A DNA stretch of 64,000 nucleotides, from contig NZ_KK211190.1 in NCBI RefSeq assembly GCF_000620865.1, positions 757,971-821,970 on the forward strand. Direction: 5' to 3'. The notes under the pieces are model-generated. The model searched no databases. It worked only from the letters and a program-made list of their open reading frames with translations, and was not told the origin of the DNA. Numbering within the stretch: position 1 is the first letter of the stretch; the number at the start of each line of letters is the position of its first letter. This document shows positions 8,100-17,507 of the stretch, piece by piece. Source of the DNA: Exiguobacterium sibiricum 7-3. GTDB lineage: Bacteria > Bacillota > Bacilli > Exiguobacteriales > Exiguobacteriaceae. The position numbers and the translations under genes were made by a program.

Positions 8100-9266
8100 A
8101 TGGAAAACTTCGAATATCGTAATCCAACGAAACTTATTTTTGGTGACGGTCAAGTCAGCAAGATTAAAGACGAGTTAAAAGCACTAGGTGCAAAAAAAGT
8201 CATGCTCGTATTTGGCGGAGGCAGTATCAAACGTAATGGTGTCTATGATGACGTCACACGCGAACTCAATGCGGCAGGAATCGAATACGTCGAATGCGAC
8301 GGCGTCGAACCAAACCCACGTATCGAAACAGCAGAGCGCGGCATTAAAATTGCACGTGAAGCAGGCGTTGACGCATTGCTCGCTCTTGGTGGCGGTTCTG
8401 TCATCGACTGTACGAAATTGATTGCTGCTGGTATCCCGTACGAAGGTTCAGCATGGGATCTCGTCATCGGGAAAGCGACACCAGAAACAGTGATCCCGTT
8501 CGGAACAGTCTTGACGCTTGCTGCGACAGGTTCAGAAATGAACTCAGGTTCTGTCATCACGAACTGGAAGACACAAGAAAAATACGGTTGGGGCAGCCCG
8601 TTGACGTTCCCGACATTCTCAGTCCTTGATCCAAAGTACACAGTCAGTGTACCGAAAGATCAAACGATTTACGGCATCGTCGACATGATGAGCCATTGCC
8701 TCGAGCAATACTTCCACACAGCGCATGCACCGGTTCAAGAACGGATGACGGAAGGTGTCATGAAAGCAGTTATTGAAGCTGCACCGAAACTTGTCAACGA
8801 TCTCGAAAACGTTGAACTCCGCGGTACGATCCTGTTTGCCGGTACGATGGCACTCAACGGTGTTCTTCAAATGGGCGCACGCGGTGACTGGGCGTCACAC
8901 AACATTGAGCACGCGGTCTCAGCCGTTCACGACATTCCGCATGCAGGCGGTCTGGCCATCCTCTTCCCGAACTGGATGCGTCACGTTCTTGATGAATCAA
9001 ACGCACACCGTTTCGTCACGCTCGGTGAAAACGTCTTTGACGTCGATACGGCAGGTAAATCAGAAATGGAAGCAGCACACGCTACAATCGATGCAATCAG
9101 TGCGTTCTGGACATCACTTGGTGCACCGAACCGCCTTGCGGATTATGACATCAAAGAAGAAACGGTCGATTCAATCGTGAAGTCAGCGATGACACGTGGA
9201 GACTTTGGTAACTTCAAATCACTTGGCAACGAAGATGTTCGCCAAATCGTAACAGCTGCTTTGTAA
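8100..9266 (+). CDS. yugJ: Iron-containing alcohol dehydrogenase, YugJ/BdhA-like
   Basis: This 388-residue type III alcohol dehydrogenase of the NADH-dependent butanol dehydrogenase group probably reduces aldehydes or ketones in fermentation. LFGGGSIK and [11 protein letters not shown] form the dinucleotide site. DMMSHCLEQ near residue 195, NIEHAVSA near 263 and HDIPHAGG near 275 supply the Asp and His metal ligands. The RBS is AAGGGGG. The order yugI-yugJ-pgi follows B. subtilis, which has two such genes (yugJ, yugK) where only one is seen here. The true substrate is unknown. Confidence 0.88.
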   Translation: MENFEYRNPTKLIFGDGQVSKIKDELKALGAKKVMLVFGGGSIKRNGVYDDVTRELNAAGIEYVECDGVEPNPRIETAERGIKIAREAGVDALLALGGGSVIDCTKLIAAGIPYEGSAWDLVIGKATPETVIPFGTVLTLAATGSEMNSGSVITNWKTQEKYGWGSPLTFPTFSVLDPKYTVSVPKDQTIYGIVDMMSHCLEQYFHTAHAPVQERMTEGVMKAVIEAAPKLVNDLENVELRGTILFAGTMALNGVLQMGARGDWASHNIEHAVSAVHDIPHAGGLAILFPNWMRHVLDESNAHRFVTLGENVFDVDTAGKSEMEAAHATIDAISAFWTSLGAPNRLADYDIKEETVDSIVKSAMTRGDFGNFKSLGNEDVRQIVTAAL

Positions 9267-9306
9267 GCGTCATAACATTTGCTAATCTTTTCACAAAAGA
9301 CTTGAA

Positions 9307-9344
9307 CGACCTTCCTTCTTGCGTTTTAATGAAAAGGAAGGTCG
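9307..9344 (+). terminator. Hairpin between yugJ and pgi
   Basis: CGACCTTCCTT (9307-9317) pairs perfectly with AAGGAAGGTCG (9334-9344). The following sequence is only moderately T-rich, so it may be a weak or partly read-through terminator. Confidence 0.55.
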
Positions 9345-9378
9345 CATTTGTTTGCGAATGAATAAGGAGGACGAGTGA

Positions 9379-10728
9379 ATGACAACGGTACGTTTTGATT
9401 ATTCGAAGGCCCTACAATTCGTAGGACAACATGAAGTAGACTATATGGCGGATACGGTAAAAACATTACACGGAGCAATCCACAACGGTACAGGTGCCGG
9501 CAGTGATTTCTTAGGATGGGTCGATTTACCGACGAACTATGACAAAGCGGAATTTGAAAAAATTCAAGCGGCGGCTGAAAAAATCAAGTCGGATTCAGAC
9601 GTCTTGTTAGTCGTCGGAATCGGCGGATCGTATCTCGGGGCACGTGCTGCAATCGAGATGCTCGGTCATTCGTTCCACAACCTATTGTCAAAAGACGAGC
9701 GGAAAGCTCCGCAAATCATTTATGCCGGACATAACATTTCTTCGACGTACTTACACGATTTGTTCCAAGTACTTGAAGGAAAAGATGTTTCGGTCAATAT
9801 CATCTCGAAATCAGGAACAACGACAGAACCGGCAATCTCGTTCCGTCTCTTGAAAACATTCATGGAAGACAAGTACGGTAAAACAGGTGCGAAAGACCGG
9901 ATTTATGCGACGACAGATAAAGCACGTGGTGCCCTGAAGACACTTGCTGACTCAGAAGGATACCAAACGTTTGTGATTCCGGATGACGTTGGGGGTCGTT
10001 TCTCTGTCTTGACACCGGTTGGTTTATTGCCGATTGCGGCAGCTGGTATTTCGATTGAAGACTTGATGGCAGGTGCGCGTGATGCACAAGTTCAGTTCTC
10101 AAATGAGAACTTGGCGGAAAATGAAGCGTACCAGTACGCGGTCGTCCGAAACGCATTATATGCTAAAGGAAAAACAATCGAGTTGCTCGTTAACTATGAA
10201 CCCGCTTTACATTATGTGTCCGAGTGGTGGAAACAGTTGTACGGAGAGTCAGAAGGAAAAGACTTCAAAGGCATCTTCCCGGCAGCAGTCGACTTCTCGA
10301 CGGATCTTCACTCAATGGGACAATACGTCCAAGAGGGACGCCGTGACTTGTTTGAAACGGTCATCAAAGTCGGACAAGCGCGTCATGCCTTGACGATTGA
10401 AAAAGATGCACAGGATCTAGACGGTTTAAACTTCCTTGAAGGCAAGTCGATTCAATTCGTCAATGACAAGGCAGCAGAAGGAACGTTGCTTGCTCACACA
10501 GATGGACAAGTTCCGAACTTGACAGTTGAATTGCCGGAGATGACACCGTATCATCTTGGATTCTTGTTCTACTTCTTTGAAAAAGCATGTGCGATGAGTG
10601 GATACCTGCTTGGTGTGAATCCATTCGATCAGCCAGGTGTTGAAGCGTACAAGAAAAACATGTTTGCCTTACTTGGTAAACCTGGATTTGAAGCAGAAAA
10701 AGCGGAGCTTGAAGCTCGCTTGAAATAA
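9379..10728 (+). CDS. pgi: Glucose-6-phosphate isomerase
   Basis: The 449-residue enzyme interconverts glucose 6-phosphate and fructose 6-phosphate in glycolysis and gluconeogenesis, in the cytosol. Its length fits the short bacterial form. Visible signatures are [11 protein letters not shown] near residue 75 and [11 protein letters not shown] near 140 (phosphate binding), [14 protein letters not shown] near 200, and the Glu and His residues of the ring-opening site further on. GGAGG precedes the ATG. It lies downstream of yugI-yugJ as in B. subtilis and has its own terminator. Confidence 0.95.
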   Translation: MTTVRFDYSKALQFVGQHEVDYMADTVKTLHGAIHNGTGAGSDFLGWVDLPTNYDKAEFEKIQAAAEKIKSDSDVLLVVGIGGSYLGARAAIEMLGHSFHNLLSKDERKAPQIIYAGHNISSTYLHDLFQVLEGKDVSVNIISKSGTTTEPAISFRLLKTFMEDKYGKTGAKDRIYATTDKARGALKTLADSEGYQTFVIPDDVGGRFSVLTPVGLLPIAAAGISIEDLMAGARDAQVQFSNENLAENEAYQYAVVRNALYAKGKTIELLVNYEPALHYVSEWWKQLYGESEGKDFKGIFPAAVDFSTDLHSMGQYVQEGRRDLFETVIKVGQARHALTIEKDAQDLDGLNFLEGKSIQFVNDKAAEGTLLAHTDGQVPNLTVELPEMTPYHLGFLFYFFEKACAMSGYLLGVNPFDQPGVEAYKKNMFALLGKPGFEAEKAELEARLK

Positions 10729-10734
10729 GAAGCC

Positions 10735-10768
10735 AGACATCTCTCGATTCAGAGGGATGTCTTTTTTT
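10735..10768 (+). terminator. Terminator of pgi
   Basis: AGACATC pairs with GATGTCT, with extra pairing of CTC/GAG around the loop, and is followed by seven T. Confidence 0.85.
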
Positions 10769-10859
10769 GTCATTTTGGCAAATTCCCACGCACTTTCACT
10801 TTTAGAATGCTTTCGAAACAGGTAAAGTGAAGAGAGAAGAAGAAATGAGGTGCACGCAC

Positions 10860-11333
10860 GTGATTACGTTTTTAGATTATTATCAAAATCGGGTTGAACT
10901 GAGTTTTGAGGACCATCCGTTTTCAGTCCATCCGCTTCATGTCTGGGTCATAGCCGTGTACGAAGGGAAATGGTTACTGACGCATCATAAGCAACGGGGA
11001 TACGAGTTTCCGGGAGGAAAGGTCGAGCCAGGGGAAACGGCAGAGGAAGCGGCATACCGGGAAGTCATGGAAGAGACAGGAGGGCGCATTGAACGCCTCC
11101 AGTACATCGGACAGTACCGGGTCGAGGGGCGGGGGGATACGATCATCAAGAATATCTACTTCGCCGAAATCAAATCCTTGGTCCCGCATCTTGCTGTCGA
11201 TGAGACGGATGGTGCCTATTTACTAGACGATATCCCGAAACGTTTAGATACGAACCGCCAATACAGCTTCATGATGAAGGACCGTGTCCTTCCGGAGACT
11301 CTTCGTGTACTCGCCGAACGCCGACTGGTTTGA
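10860..11333 (+). CDS. ytkD: Nudix hydrolase, YtkD-like nucleoside triphosphatase
   Basis: The 157-residue protein carries the full Nudix box from GGKVEPGETAEEAAYREV to MEETGG, with the REVMEE metal-binding glutamates. It is close to B. subtilis YtkD, which hydrolyses 8-oxo-dGTP and acts as an RNA 5' pyrophosphohydrolase. The GTG at 10860 was chosen because it follows GAGG at 9 bases and gives MITFLDYYQN, matching the family N-terminus. An earlier in-frame GTG (10827) and ATG (10845) would add 5-11 unmatched residues. It overlaps the next gene, as expected for a ytkD-ytmA pair. Confidence 0.88.
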   Translation: MITFLDYYQNRVELSFEDHPFSVHPLHVWVIAVYEGKWLLTHHKQRGYEFPGGKVEPGETAEEAAYREVMEETGGRIERLQYIGQYRVEGRGDTIIKNIYFAEIKSLVPHLAVDETDGAYLLDDIPKRLDTNRQYSFMMKDRVLPETLRVLAERRLV

Positions 11334-12048
11334 GCTCCCTCGCCAGGGACCATTCCGTACCTTTCGGGTCTTTTATGAAACGTCCGACGGAGAACAGGTC
11401 GGGGCGTACATCATCTTACCGGTTCGTGCGAACGGACAAGGTCTCTTATATTTACGTGGTGGGACACGTAATATCGGTATGGTTCGGCCGACCCGCTTAA
11501 TGCAGTTCGCGCAAGCCGGTTATTTGGTCATGGCTCCTTTTTACCGCGGTAACTTAGGTGGAACCGGTAAAGAAGATTTTGGACATCAAGACATCCTGGA
11601 CGCCATCAGTGCGTTTGATTGGCTTGATCAATATGTCGAGCGGACGTCGGTCTTTGGCTTTTCCCGCGGAGGTCAGATGGCGCTTTTACTGGCGCATCAT
11701 CGTGAAGTTGCCCGGACGGTGTCGTGGGCCGGCGTAACGAATCTGATTTGGACGTATGAAGAACAACGGACGATGCAAAAAATGCTCAGACGGTTCACGG
11801 GTGGAGTACCGGAACAACGGCTAGAGGAATACCGCATCCGGTCGCCGCTTTATTTTCCACCTCAAGGAGACGTGTTGTTGATTCATGGATTGTATGATCA
11901 AAACGTTCGATTGCGTCATGCGACGAACTATGCAGCCCGCTATCCGGAAAAGACCCGCTTGTTGGTGTATCAGTATGCGCATCAATTTCCAATCCATCAA
12001 AAAATGCTCGTGACGAAACAAGTCATTGATTGGATGTTATCCAAGTGA
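11305..12048 (+). CDS. ytmA: Alpha/beta hydrolase, S9 peptidase-like (YtmA-like)
   Basis: This alpha/beta hydrolase of about 247 residues belongs to the prolyl oligopeptidase-like group and matches B. subtilis YtmA across its length (LRGGTRNIGMVRP, APFYRGNLGG). The catalytic triad can be proposed as Ser in GFSRGG, Asp in GLYDQNV and the His in AHQFP. The start is taken as the GTG at 11305, 6 bases after GGAGA and inside the end of ytkD; a GTG at 11284 is also in frame. No signal peptide is seen. It is an esterase or peptidase of unknown substrate. Confidence 0.82.
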   Translation: MYSPNADWFELPRQGPFRTFRVFYETSDGEQVGAYIILPVRANGQGLLYLRGGTRNIGMVRPTRLMQFAQAGYLVMAPFYRGNLGGTGKEDFGHQDILDAISAFDWLDQYVERTSVFGFSRGGQMALLLAHHREVARTVSWAGVTNLIWTYEEQRTMQKMLRRFTGGVPEQRLEEYRIRSPLYFPPQGDVLLIHGLYDQNVRLRHATNYAARYPEKTRLLVYQYAHQFPIHQKMLVTKQVIDWMLSK

Positions 12049-12060
12049 AAAACATGTGTG

Positions 12061-12096
12061 AAAACATCTCAATGCCTCGCATTGAGATGTTTTTTC
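12061..12096 (+). terminator. Terminator of ytkD-ytmA
   Basis: A perfect 14-bp stem (AAAACATCTCAATG at 12061-12074 with its complement at 12080-12093), a 5-base loop and a T-run. Confidence 0.9.
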
Positions 12097-12215
12097 TCCA
12101 AATGATGGGAACATTGATATGTTTTAAAAAAGAGATTTTTTAAGGGAAAACGATATTTGATATACTAGAACATATAAAATAAGCCAGATTAACGGATTTA
12201 GAAGGGATATATGAG

Positions 12216-13469
12216 ATGGAAATCTTACTTGCGCGACAACCGATTGTAGACCGGTTTGGTTCGATTGACGCTTTTGAACTCCTCTATCGTTCCGTTGAAG
12301 CACCTGAAGTCTTTGATGGTGACTTAGCGACGATGGATGTATTGACGAATACACTGATTCATCTGGGAGTAGATCGTGTAGCAGAAGGAAAACGATTATT
12401 CATTAATTTCACGGGTGATTTGTTACAGTCTGAACTGATTGATCATTTGGATCCGACCCAATTCGTGATTGAAGTATTAGAGACGGTACAGATTGATGCT
12501 GACATGCTCCTGACGCTTCAGAAGTGGAAAGAAGCGGGCTTCGTATTGGCACTGGATGATTTCGTGACGGATTTGTTGCGTCATCATGGCGCTGAACTGT
12601 TTGATTTGATTGATTTAATTAAAATTGATATCGAAGCCATCAATCCACGCGAACAAAGTGCAATCTTACATATCTTGAAGCGGAATTATCCGCATATGCG
12701 CTTTTTGGCAGAACGGGTCGAAACACATGAAGACCATACGAGAAGCCTTGAGATGGGATATGACTGGTTTCAGGGATACTTTTATGCCAAACCGATGTTG
12801 ATGAAAGGAAAGGCGGTTCCTCCGCAAGTACCTGTGCTGTTGAAGATGTTGAAATGGTTGGATACAGACGATCATTATGACGACGTCGTCGATGAAATCG
12901 AAAGAAATCCCTACATCAGCGTGCAAGTACTGCAATTGATCAATTCTCCGGGAATCGGTCTTCGAAACACAGTCAGTTCTGTCCGTCAGGCGATTTCCTT
13001 ATTAGGCTTTTCGCAACTGAAAAGCTGGATTTCGTTAATCGTCTTGCGTGAAATGAAACTCGCAAGTCCATACAAATGGTCAGATGAATTATTACGTTCG
13101 TCGTTGCATTGTGCGAAACTATGCGAGTTGTTTGCTAGGGAAACGAAGACACTGAAAGCAGAAAGCGCCTATATGATTGGATTGCTGTCGCATATCGATG
13201 CGTTACTTTCCGTAGATATTGATGAAATCATTGATCAGCTTCCGATTGAACCGGCATTGAAAAACGTTTTGCAAGGCGAGGATCATCCGTTTCGAGATTG
13301 CCTGTTGCTCGCAATCAGCGCAGACCGAGGAGAATTTGAACGATTCGAGATGCTGAGTAACCGATTCGGGATTGCGAAGCGCCGCGCCTACGAGTTACTG
13401 AAGGAAAGCCAAGTTTGGCTCTCTCAAAAGGAACTTCATTTACAGGACAAGACAGATTCAATCGTCTAA
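12216..13469 (+). CDS. yuxH: EAL-HDOD signalling protein, YuxH-like
   Basis: The 417-residue protein has an N-terminal EAL-like domain (about 1-195) and a C-terminal HDOD domain (about 200-400), the layout of B. subtilis YuxH. Some phosphodiesterase positions remain (FELLYR, FINFT, IEVLE, KID, FQGYFYAKP). The DDFG motif reads DDFV and EGVE reads ERVE, so c-di-GMP hydrolysis is doubtful and a sensor or scaffold role is more likely. HDOD domains usually take part in regulatory interactions. It is monocistronic and convergent with pckA across a shared terminator. Confidence 0.85.
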   Translation: MEILLARQPIVDRFGSIDAFELLYRSVEAPEVFDGDLATMDVLTNTLIHLGVDRVAEGKRLFINFTGDLLQSELIDHLDPTQFVIEVLETVQIDADMLLTLQKWKEAGFVLALDDFVTDLLRHHGAELFDLIDLIKIDIEAINPREQSAILHILKRNYPHMRFLAERVETHEDHTRSLEMGYDWFQGYFYAKPMLMKGKAVPPQVPVLLKMLKWLDTDDHYDDVVDEIERNPYISVQVLQLINSPGIGLRNTVSSVRQAISLLGFSQLKSWISLIVLREMKLASPYKWSDELLRSSLHCAKLCELFARETKTLKAESAYMIGLLSHIDALLSVDIDEIIDQLPIEPALKNVLQGEDHPFRDCLLLAISADRGEFERFEMLSNRFGIAKRRAYELLKESQVWLSQKELHLQDKTDSIV

Positions 13470-13472
13470 CAC

Positions 13473-13509
13473 AAAAGGTTGAGCATCCGTTAAGGAGCTC
13501 AACCTTTTT
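13473..13509. terminator. Bidirectional terminator between yuxH and pckA
   Basis: AAAAGGTTGAGC (13473-13484) pairs with GCTCAACCTTTT (13497-13508). A and T runs on both sides serve the two convergent genes. Confidence 0.88.
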
Positions 13510-13525
13510 AGTGTTATTGATATTT

Positions 13526-15094
13526 TTAAACGCGAGGACCAGCTGCTTTGATGGCATCGGTCGCACTTTCGAAACGTGCGAAGTTCTGCGTGAACTTTTG
13601 AGCGAGTGCAGTCGCTTGTTGTTCGTAAACGGATGGATCCGCCCAGACCTTGACCGGATTGAGTAAATCGGTCGGAACACCAGGGACTTCAATCGGCATA
13701 TGCAGACCGAAAATCGGATGTTCTTCTGTCGGGATATCTGTGAGCAGACCGTTGACGGCCGCATTGACCATCGTCCGTGTATACGCGAGTTTCATCCGGC
13801 TGCCGGTACCGTAAGCTCCACCGGTCCAACCTGTATTGACGAGATAGACTGTGACGCCGTGGCGATCAATCAGTTCTCCGAGCATCGTCGCATATTTTTC
13901 TGGAATCAACGGTAGGAACGGTGAACCGAAACACGTCGAGAACGTTGCTTCCGGTTCTGTGACGCCGCGCTCCGTTCCGGCAAGTTTTGATGTATAACCT
14001 GATAAGAAGTGATACATCGCTTGTTCTTTTGTCAGTTTACTGATCGGAGGCAACACACCGTAAGCATCCGCTGTCAGGAAAACAATTGTTTTCGGATGAC
14101 CGGCACGAGACGGGATAGCGATGTTGTCGATGGCAGTAATCGGATAAGCCGCGCGTGTGTTTTCCGTTTTTGACGTATCATCATAATCCGGAATCCGGGT
14201 GTCGTCGAGGACAACATTTTCAAGAACGGTACCAAAACGGATCGCATCAAAGATTTGTGGTTCTTTTTCACGTGACAGGTTGACGGTCTTCGCATAACAT
14301 CCGCCTTCGATATTGAAGACGCCGTCATGTGACCAGCCGTGTTCATCGTCGCCGATCAATTGACGGCTGTCATCTGCAGACAGGGTGGTCTTACCAGTCC
14401 CGGATAGCCCGAAGAACAACGCGACATCACCTTCATGTCCAACGTTAGCTGAACAGTGCATCGACAACACTTCTTGTTGTGGCAAGAGATAGTTCATGAC
14501 AGAGAAAATTGATTTTTTGATTTCTCCGGCGTACTCGGTTCCACCAATCAAGACGATACGGTGTTCAAATGACATCGCGATGAATGTCTCAGAGTTTGTC
14601 CCGTCAACCGCAGGATCCGCCTTAAAGTGTGGTGCGTAAACGACCGTAAATGGTTCAAAGGCCGCAACCGTAGGATATTCGCGTAAGAATAGCTGTTTCG
14701 CAAACAGATTATGCCAAGCATATTCGGTTACGACGCGCACTGGAAGGGTGAAATGCGTATCGGCACCAGCAGCAGCTTCTGTGTAGTAGAGTTGATCTGC
14801 TTCGTTCATATAACGAAGAACTTTTTGTAACAGTTGCTCGAATTTGTCCGATTCCATCGGTTGATTGACATGACCCCAATCGATATGCATCTCACACGAT
14901 TGATCACGGACGATGAACTTGTCTTTCGGTGAACGACCTGTAAATTTCCCCGTTTCTACAGACAAAGCACCATTTTCTGCAAGAACTCCTTCTTTGTTAC
15001 GAATCGCATGTTCGACTAGTTCAGCAACGGACAGTTGTTTGAACACATGCTCCTTCTTGAGTAGTTCTTCGATATTCAGGACCGTCATCGGCAT
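13526..15094 (-). CDS. pckA: Phosphoenolpyruvate carboxykinase (ATP)
   Basis: This 522-residue enzyme makes phosphoenolpyruvate from oxaloacetate and ATP, the entry step of gluconeogenesis, in the cytosol. Signatures are FTGRSPKDK near residue 50, the P-loop [11 protein letters not shown] near 232, the metal site in DDEHGW, and NIEGGCYAK near 270. The length is normal for the bacterial ATP-dependent form. Two in-frame ATGs (15094, 15088) follow a G-rich RBS; the first is listed. Its upstream region carries CcpN-like and cre-like sites. It is divergent from metK, an arrangement also found in Bacillus. Confidence 0.95.
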   Translation of the reverse strand: MPMTVLNIEELLKKEHVFKQLSVAELVEHAIRNKEGVLAENGALSVETGKFTGRSPKDKFIVRDQSCEMHIDWGHVNQPMESDKFEQLLQKVLRYMNEADQLYYTEAAAGADTHFTLPVRVVTEYAWHNLFAKQLFLREYPTVAAFEPFTVVYAPHFKADPAVDGTNSETFIAMSFEHRIVLIGGTEYAGEIKKSIFSVMNYLLPQQEVLSMHCSANVGHEGDVALFFGLSGTGKTTLSADDSRQLIGDDEHGWSHDGVFNIEGGCYAKTVNLSREKEPQIFDAIRFGTVLENVVLDDTRIPDYDDTSKTENTRAAYPITAIDNIAIPSRAGHPKTIVFLTADAYGVLPPISKLTKEQAMYHFLSGYTSKLAGTERGVTEPEATFSTCFGSPFLPLIPEKYATMLGELIDRHGVTVYLVNTGWTGGAYGTGSRMKLAYTRTMVNAAVNGLLTDIPTEEHPIFGLHMPIEVPGVPTDLLNPVKVWADPSVYEQQATALAQKFTQNFARFESATDAIKAAGPRV

Positions 15095-15139
15095 CCTGAC
15101 CCCACCTTTCCCCTACGTTGGTTTTGGCTCTACTATTAG

Positions 15140-15168
15140 TATGACACATTTATTATATATGACATACT
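15140..15168 (-). promoter_or_regulatory. Tandem CcpN-like operators overlapping the pckA promoter
   Basis: TATGACATACT (15158-15168) fits the B. subtilis CcpN consensus as I recall it (TRTGHYATAYW) at every position, and TATGACACATT (15140-15150) fits at 10 of 11. They are direct repeats 18 bases apart. They cover the -10 region and spacer of the minus-strand pckA promoter. CcpN represses pckA and gapB during glycolysis in B. subtilis; action here is inferred. Confidence 0.6.
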
Positions 15169-15181
15169 AATGATAGGGCAA
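15152..15181 (-). promoter_or_regulatory. Sigma-A promoter of pckA
   Basis: On the minus strand TTGCCC (15176-15181) and TATAAT (15152-15157) are separated by 18 bases. The site is about 60 bases before the pckA start and within the CcpN-like repeats. Confidence 0.6.
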
Positions 15182-15220
15182 TCATTTTCATGCGCTGATT
15201 TCTATTTATCTGGAAACGCT

Positions 15221-15234
15221 TTCAGCATTAACAG
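15221..15234. promoter_or_regulatory. cre-like site (CcpA) upstream of pckA
   Basis: TGGAAACGCTTTCA matches the cre consensus TGWAANCGNTNWCA at 13 of 14 positions and is a near-perfect palindrome. It lies about 80 bases upstream of the predicted pckA start site and about 50 bases upstream of the metK -35, so it could serve either gene. pckA is the better metabolic fit. Confidence 0.6.
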
Positions 15235-15280
15235 TTTAACATCTCTTCTGATTTTTTTCGACTAGAAATTAAAACGTTGC

Positions 15281-15309
15281 TTGACAGAGTGGACACAAGT
15301 TTATATCAT
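15281..15309 (+). promoter_or_regulatory. Sigma-A promoter of the metK leader
   Basis: TTGACA (15281-15286) and TATCAT (15304-15309) are 17 bases apart, placing the transcript start just before the SAM-I aptamer. Confidence 0.75.
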
Positions 15310-15325
15310 GTAATTCGTAACGGAT

Positions 15326-15512
15326 ACTCTTATTCTGAGCAGGTGGAGGGAACAAGGCCCGAAGAAACCCGGCAACCGTCTTATATTAATTTCATCATTA
15401 ATGTAGGAAAAGGTGCTCTCCTGAAGCGAAGTAAACACTTCGAACGATAAGAGGGTAAAGGAAGAACGCACAACCTTTCCCTGACCATTTTTGGACATGG
15501 AAAGGTTTTTTT
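15326..15512 (+). ncRNA. SAM-I (S-box) riboswitch with terminator, metK leader
   Basis: The P1 strand CTCTTAT (15327-15333) pairs with ATAAGAG (15447-15453). Between them lie the conserved S-box core segments CTGAGCAGGTGGAGGGAAC, GAAACCCGGCAACC and AAAGGTGCTC. The expression platform is a terminator: AACCTTTCC (15472-15480) pairs with GGAAAGGTT (15499-15507) before a T-run. With SAM bound, the terminator should form and switch off metK, whose product is SAM itself. Together with the pckA promoter sites this explains most of the 486-base gap. Confidence 0.95.
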
Positions 15513-15580
15513 CATTTTACCGTCCCACTCAACTAGGGGAAATGAGTACACCGTCAAATTCTTTTTTGGGAGGGTCAAAC

Positions 15581-16789
15581 ATGACAAACCTTAATCGCCG
15601 ACTATTTACGTCGGAATCAGTAACTGAAGGTCACCCGGATAAAATCTGTGACCAGATTTCGGATTCAATTTTGGATGCAATTCTTGCAGCCGATCCAAAC
15701 GCACGTGTTGCGGCAGAAACTTCTGTCACGACAGGACTCGTATTAGTAGCAGGAGAAATCACGACATCAACTTACGTGGATATCCCGAAAGTCGTTCGTG
15801 AAACCATTCGTGAAATCGGCTACACACGCGCTAAATACGGTTTCGATGCAGACACTTGTGCTGTATTGACATCAATCGACGAGCAGTCAGCAGACATCGC
15901 TCTCGGTGTCGACCAGGCGCTTGAAGCACGCGAAGGAAACATGTCAGATGAAGAAATCGATGCGATTGGAGCAGGAGACCAAGGTCTGATGTTCGGTTAC
16001 GCAACGAAAGAAACACCTGAACTCATGCCACTTCCGATTTCACTTTCACACAAACTTGCTCGTCGTCTTGCAGAAGTCCGCAAGACAGGACAACTCGATT
16101 ACCTCCGTCCGGATGGTAAAACGCAAGTCACGGTTGAATACAACGAGAACAATGAACCTGTTCGCGTCGATACAATCGTCATCTCAACGCAACATGCAGA
16201 AGAAGTGACGCTTGAGCAAATCCAAGCGGATCTGAAAGAACATGTCATCGCTCCGGTCATTCCGACGGAGTACATCGATGCAGACACGAAATTCTTCATC
16301 AACCCAACTGGCCGTTTCGTCATCGGTGGACCACAAGGCGATGCAGGATTAACAGGTCGTAAAATCATCGTTGATACGTATGGCGGTTACGCACGCCACG
16401 GCGGTGGAGCTTTCTCTGGTAAAGATCCAACGAAAGTCGACCGTTCAGCTGCTTATGCAGCACGTTATGTCGCGAAAAACTTGGTTGCCTCTGGTCTTGC
16501 AGACAAAGCAGAAGTTCAACTTGCTTACGCAATCGGAGTAGCACATCCGGTCTCAATCGCAGTCGATACGTTCGGAACAGGAAAACTTCCTGAAGCGCAA
16601 CTCGTCGAATTGATCGCAGAAAACTTTGATCTCCGTCCTGCAGGGATCATCAAGATGCTTGATCTCCGCCGTCCGATTTATCGTCAGACAGCAGCTTATG
16701 GCCACTTCGGTCGTACAGACATCGAATTGCCATGGGAGCAGACAGATAAAGCTGCTACTCTTGAAGAGCAGGCAAAACGTTTCGTATAA
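15581..16789 (+). CDS. metK: S-adenosylmethionine synthetase
   Basis: The 402-residue enzyme joins methionine and ATP to make S-adenosylmethionine. [15 protein letters not shown] near the N-terminus, [11 protein letters not shown] near 120, and [19 protein letters not shown] near 270 are the MetK signatures for ATP and methionine binding. The ATG at 15581 is preceded by GGGAGG. The open frame extends 30 codons upstream through the riboswitch terminator, which cannot be coding. Product feedback through the SAM-I leader controls it. Confidence 0.97.
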   Translation: MTNLNRRLFTSESVTEGHPDKICDQISDSILDAILAADPNARVAAETSVTTGLVLVAGEITTSTYVDIPKVVRETIREIGYTRAKYGFDADTCAVLTSIDEQSADIALGVDQALEAREGNMSDEEIDAIGAGDQGLMFGYATKETPELMPLPISLSHKLARRLAEVRKTGQLDYLRPDGKTQVTVEYNENNEPVRVDTIVISTQHAEEVTLEQIQADLKEHVIAPVIPTEYIDADTKFFINPTGRFVIGGPQGDAGLTGRKIIVDTYGGYARHGGGAFSGKDPTKVDRSAAYAARYVAKNLVASGLADKAEVQLAYAIGVAHPVSIAVDTFGTGKLPEAQLVELIAENFDLRPAGIIKMLDLRRPIYRQTAAYGHFGRTDIELPWEQTDKAATLEEQAKRFV

Positions 16790-16795
16790 TCCATT

Positions 16796-16837
16796 GTTCA
16801 GAAACATCCTGTTAAAGGGTGTTTCTGAACTTTTTTT
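16796..16837 (+). terminator. Terminator of metK
   Basis: GTTCAGAAACATCC pairs with GGTGTTTCTGAAC (one mismatch) and is followed by seven T. Confidence 0.88.
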
Positions 16838-16934
16838 GTTTCTCCCGAACTTTGCAGGGATACGACTGAAATTTCTAGAAAAGGGTAAAAGAACATGAGT
16901 CTGTAATCTGTAAAAGGAAAAGGGGGATTTCGGT

Positions 16935-17423
16935 ATGGAGATACGCGAAGCAGTTCCGGCTGATGCAGCACGCATTCATGATATTGCGCTCACGTCTTGG
17001 ATGGACACATATGAGGAAATCTATTCGGAGCGTTCGAAAGCCCATTTCGTTCAGGAAGCGTATCCGCAGGAAGAAGTGGTTCGGGCAATTCGAACAGCGG
17101 AAGAAGCACGTGGGGAATACTTCAACGTCGGACTGATTGACGGGGAAATTGTCGGTTTCATTCACGCCATCGATGTGGATGGAACGTGGGAAATCGTCCG
17201 TTTGTATGTCTTGCCGAAATACCAACAAAACGGAATCGGACGCCGGCTGATCCGCGAACTGGAATTGCAAGGGGCATCTCCAATTGAAGTCTATGTCGAA
17301 TCCCGGAACTATAAAGCCCGTCACTTTTTGACTGCATACGGATTCAAGGAAATCAGCGAGACGACAGAAGAAGTCTTCGGTCAGGTGGAACCTGTGACGC
17401 GATTGCAACGTATATACGAATAA
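16935..17423 (+). CDS. GNAT-family N-acetyltransferase
   Basis: The 162-residue protein has the GNAT core: an N-terminal strand and helix (IREAVPADAARIHDIA), a central sheet (GEIVGFIHAIDV), and the acetyl-CoA loop in LPKYQQNGIGRRLI near residue 95 (Q/R-x-x-G-x-G/A). The later YVESRNYKARHF segment is also typical. GGGGGA lies at good distance from the ATG. It is monocistronic between metK and an alpha/beta hydrolase gene. The acceptor (small molecule, peptide or protein) cannot be told. Confidence 0.82.
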   Translation: MEIREAVPADAARIHDIALTSWMDTYEEIYSERSKAHFVQEAYPQEEVVRAIRTAEEARGEYFNVGLIDGEIVGFIHAIDVDGTWEIVRLYVLPKYQQNGIGRRLIRELELQGASPIEVYVESRNYKARHFLTAYGFKEISETTEEVFGQVEPVTRLQRIYE

Positions 17424-17431
17424 GGGAAAAG

Positions 17432-17472
17432 AAATCCGACTTGAGGCGGTTTTGCTGAAGTCGGATTTGTTT
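17432..17472 (+). terminator. Terminator of the GNAT gene
   Basis: AAATCCGACTT (17432-17442) pairs with AAGTCGGATTT (17458-17468). The T-run that follows is short. Confidence 0.75.
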
Positions 17473-17507
17473 CATACTAGATGGATATCTGATGAAGAGG
17501 TGAGCGT

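Noticed and set aside
8243-8641. 132-residue minus-strand frame inside yugJ
   Set aside because: It is a shadow of a well-supported coding sequence with no start signals.
13315-13764. 149-residue minus-strand frame overlapping yuxH and pckA
   Set aside because: It lies out of frame over two well-supported genes and crosses their terminator.
15491-15580. N-terminal extension of metK
   Set aside because: It runs through the riboswitch terminator hairpin; the conserved start is at 15581 with its own RBS.
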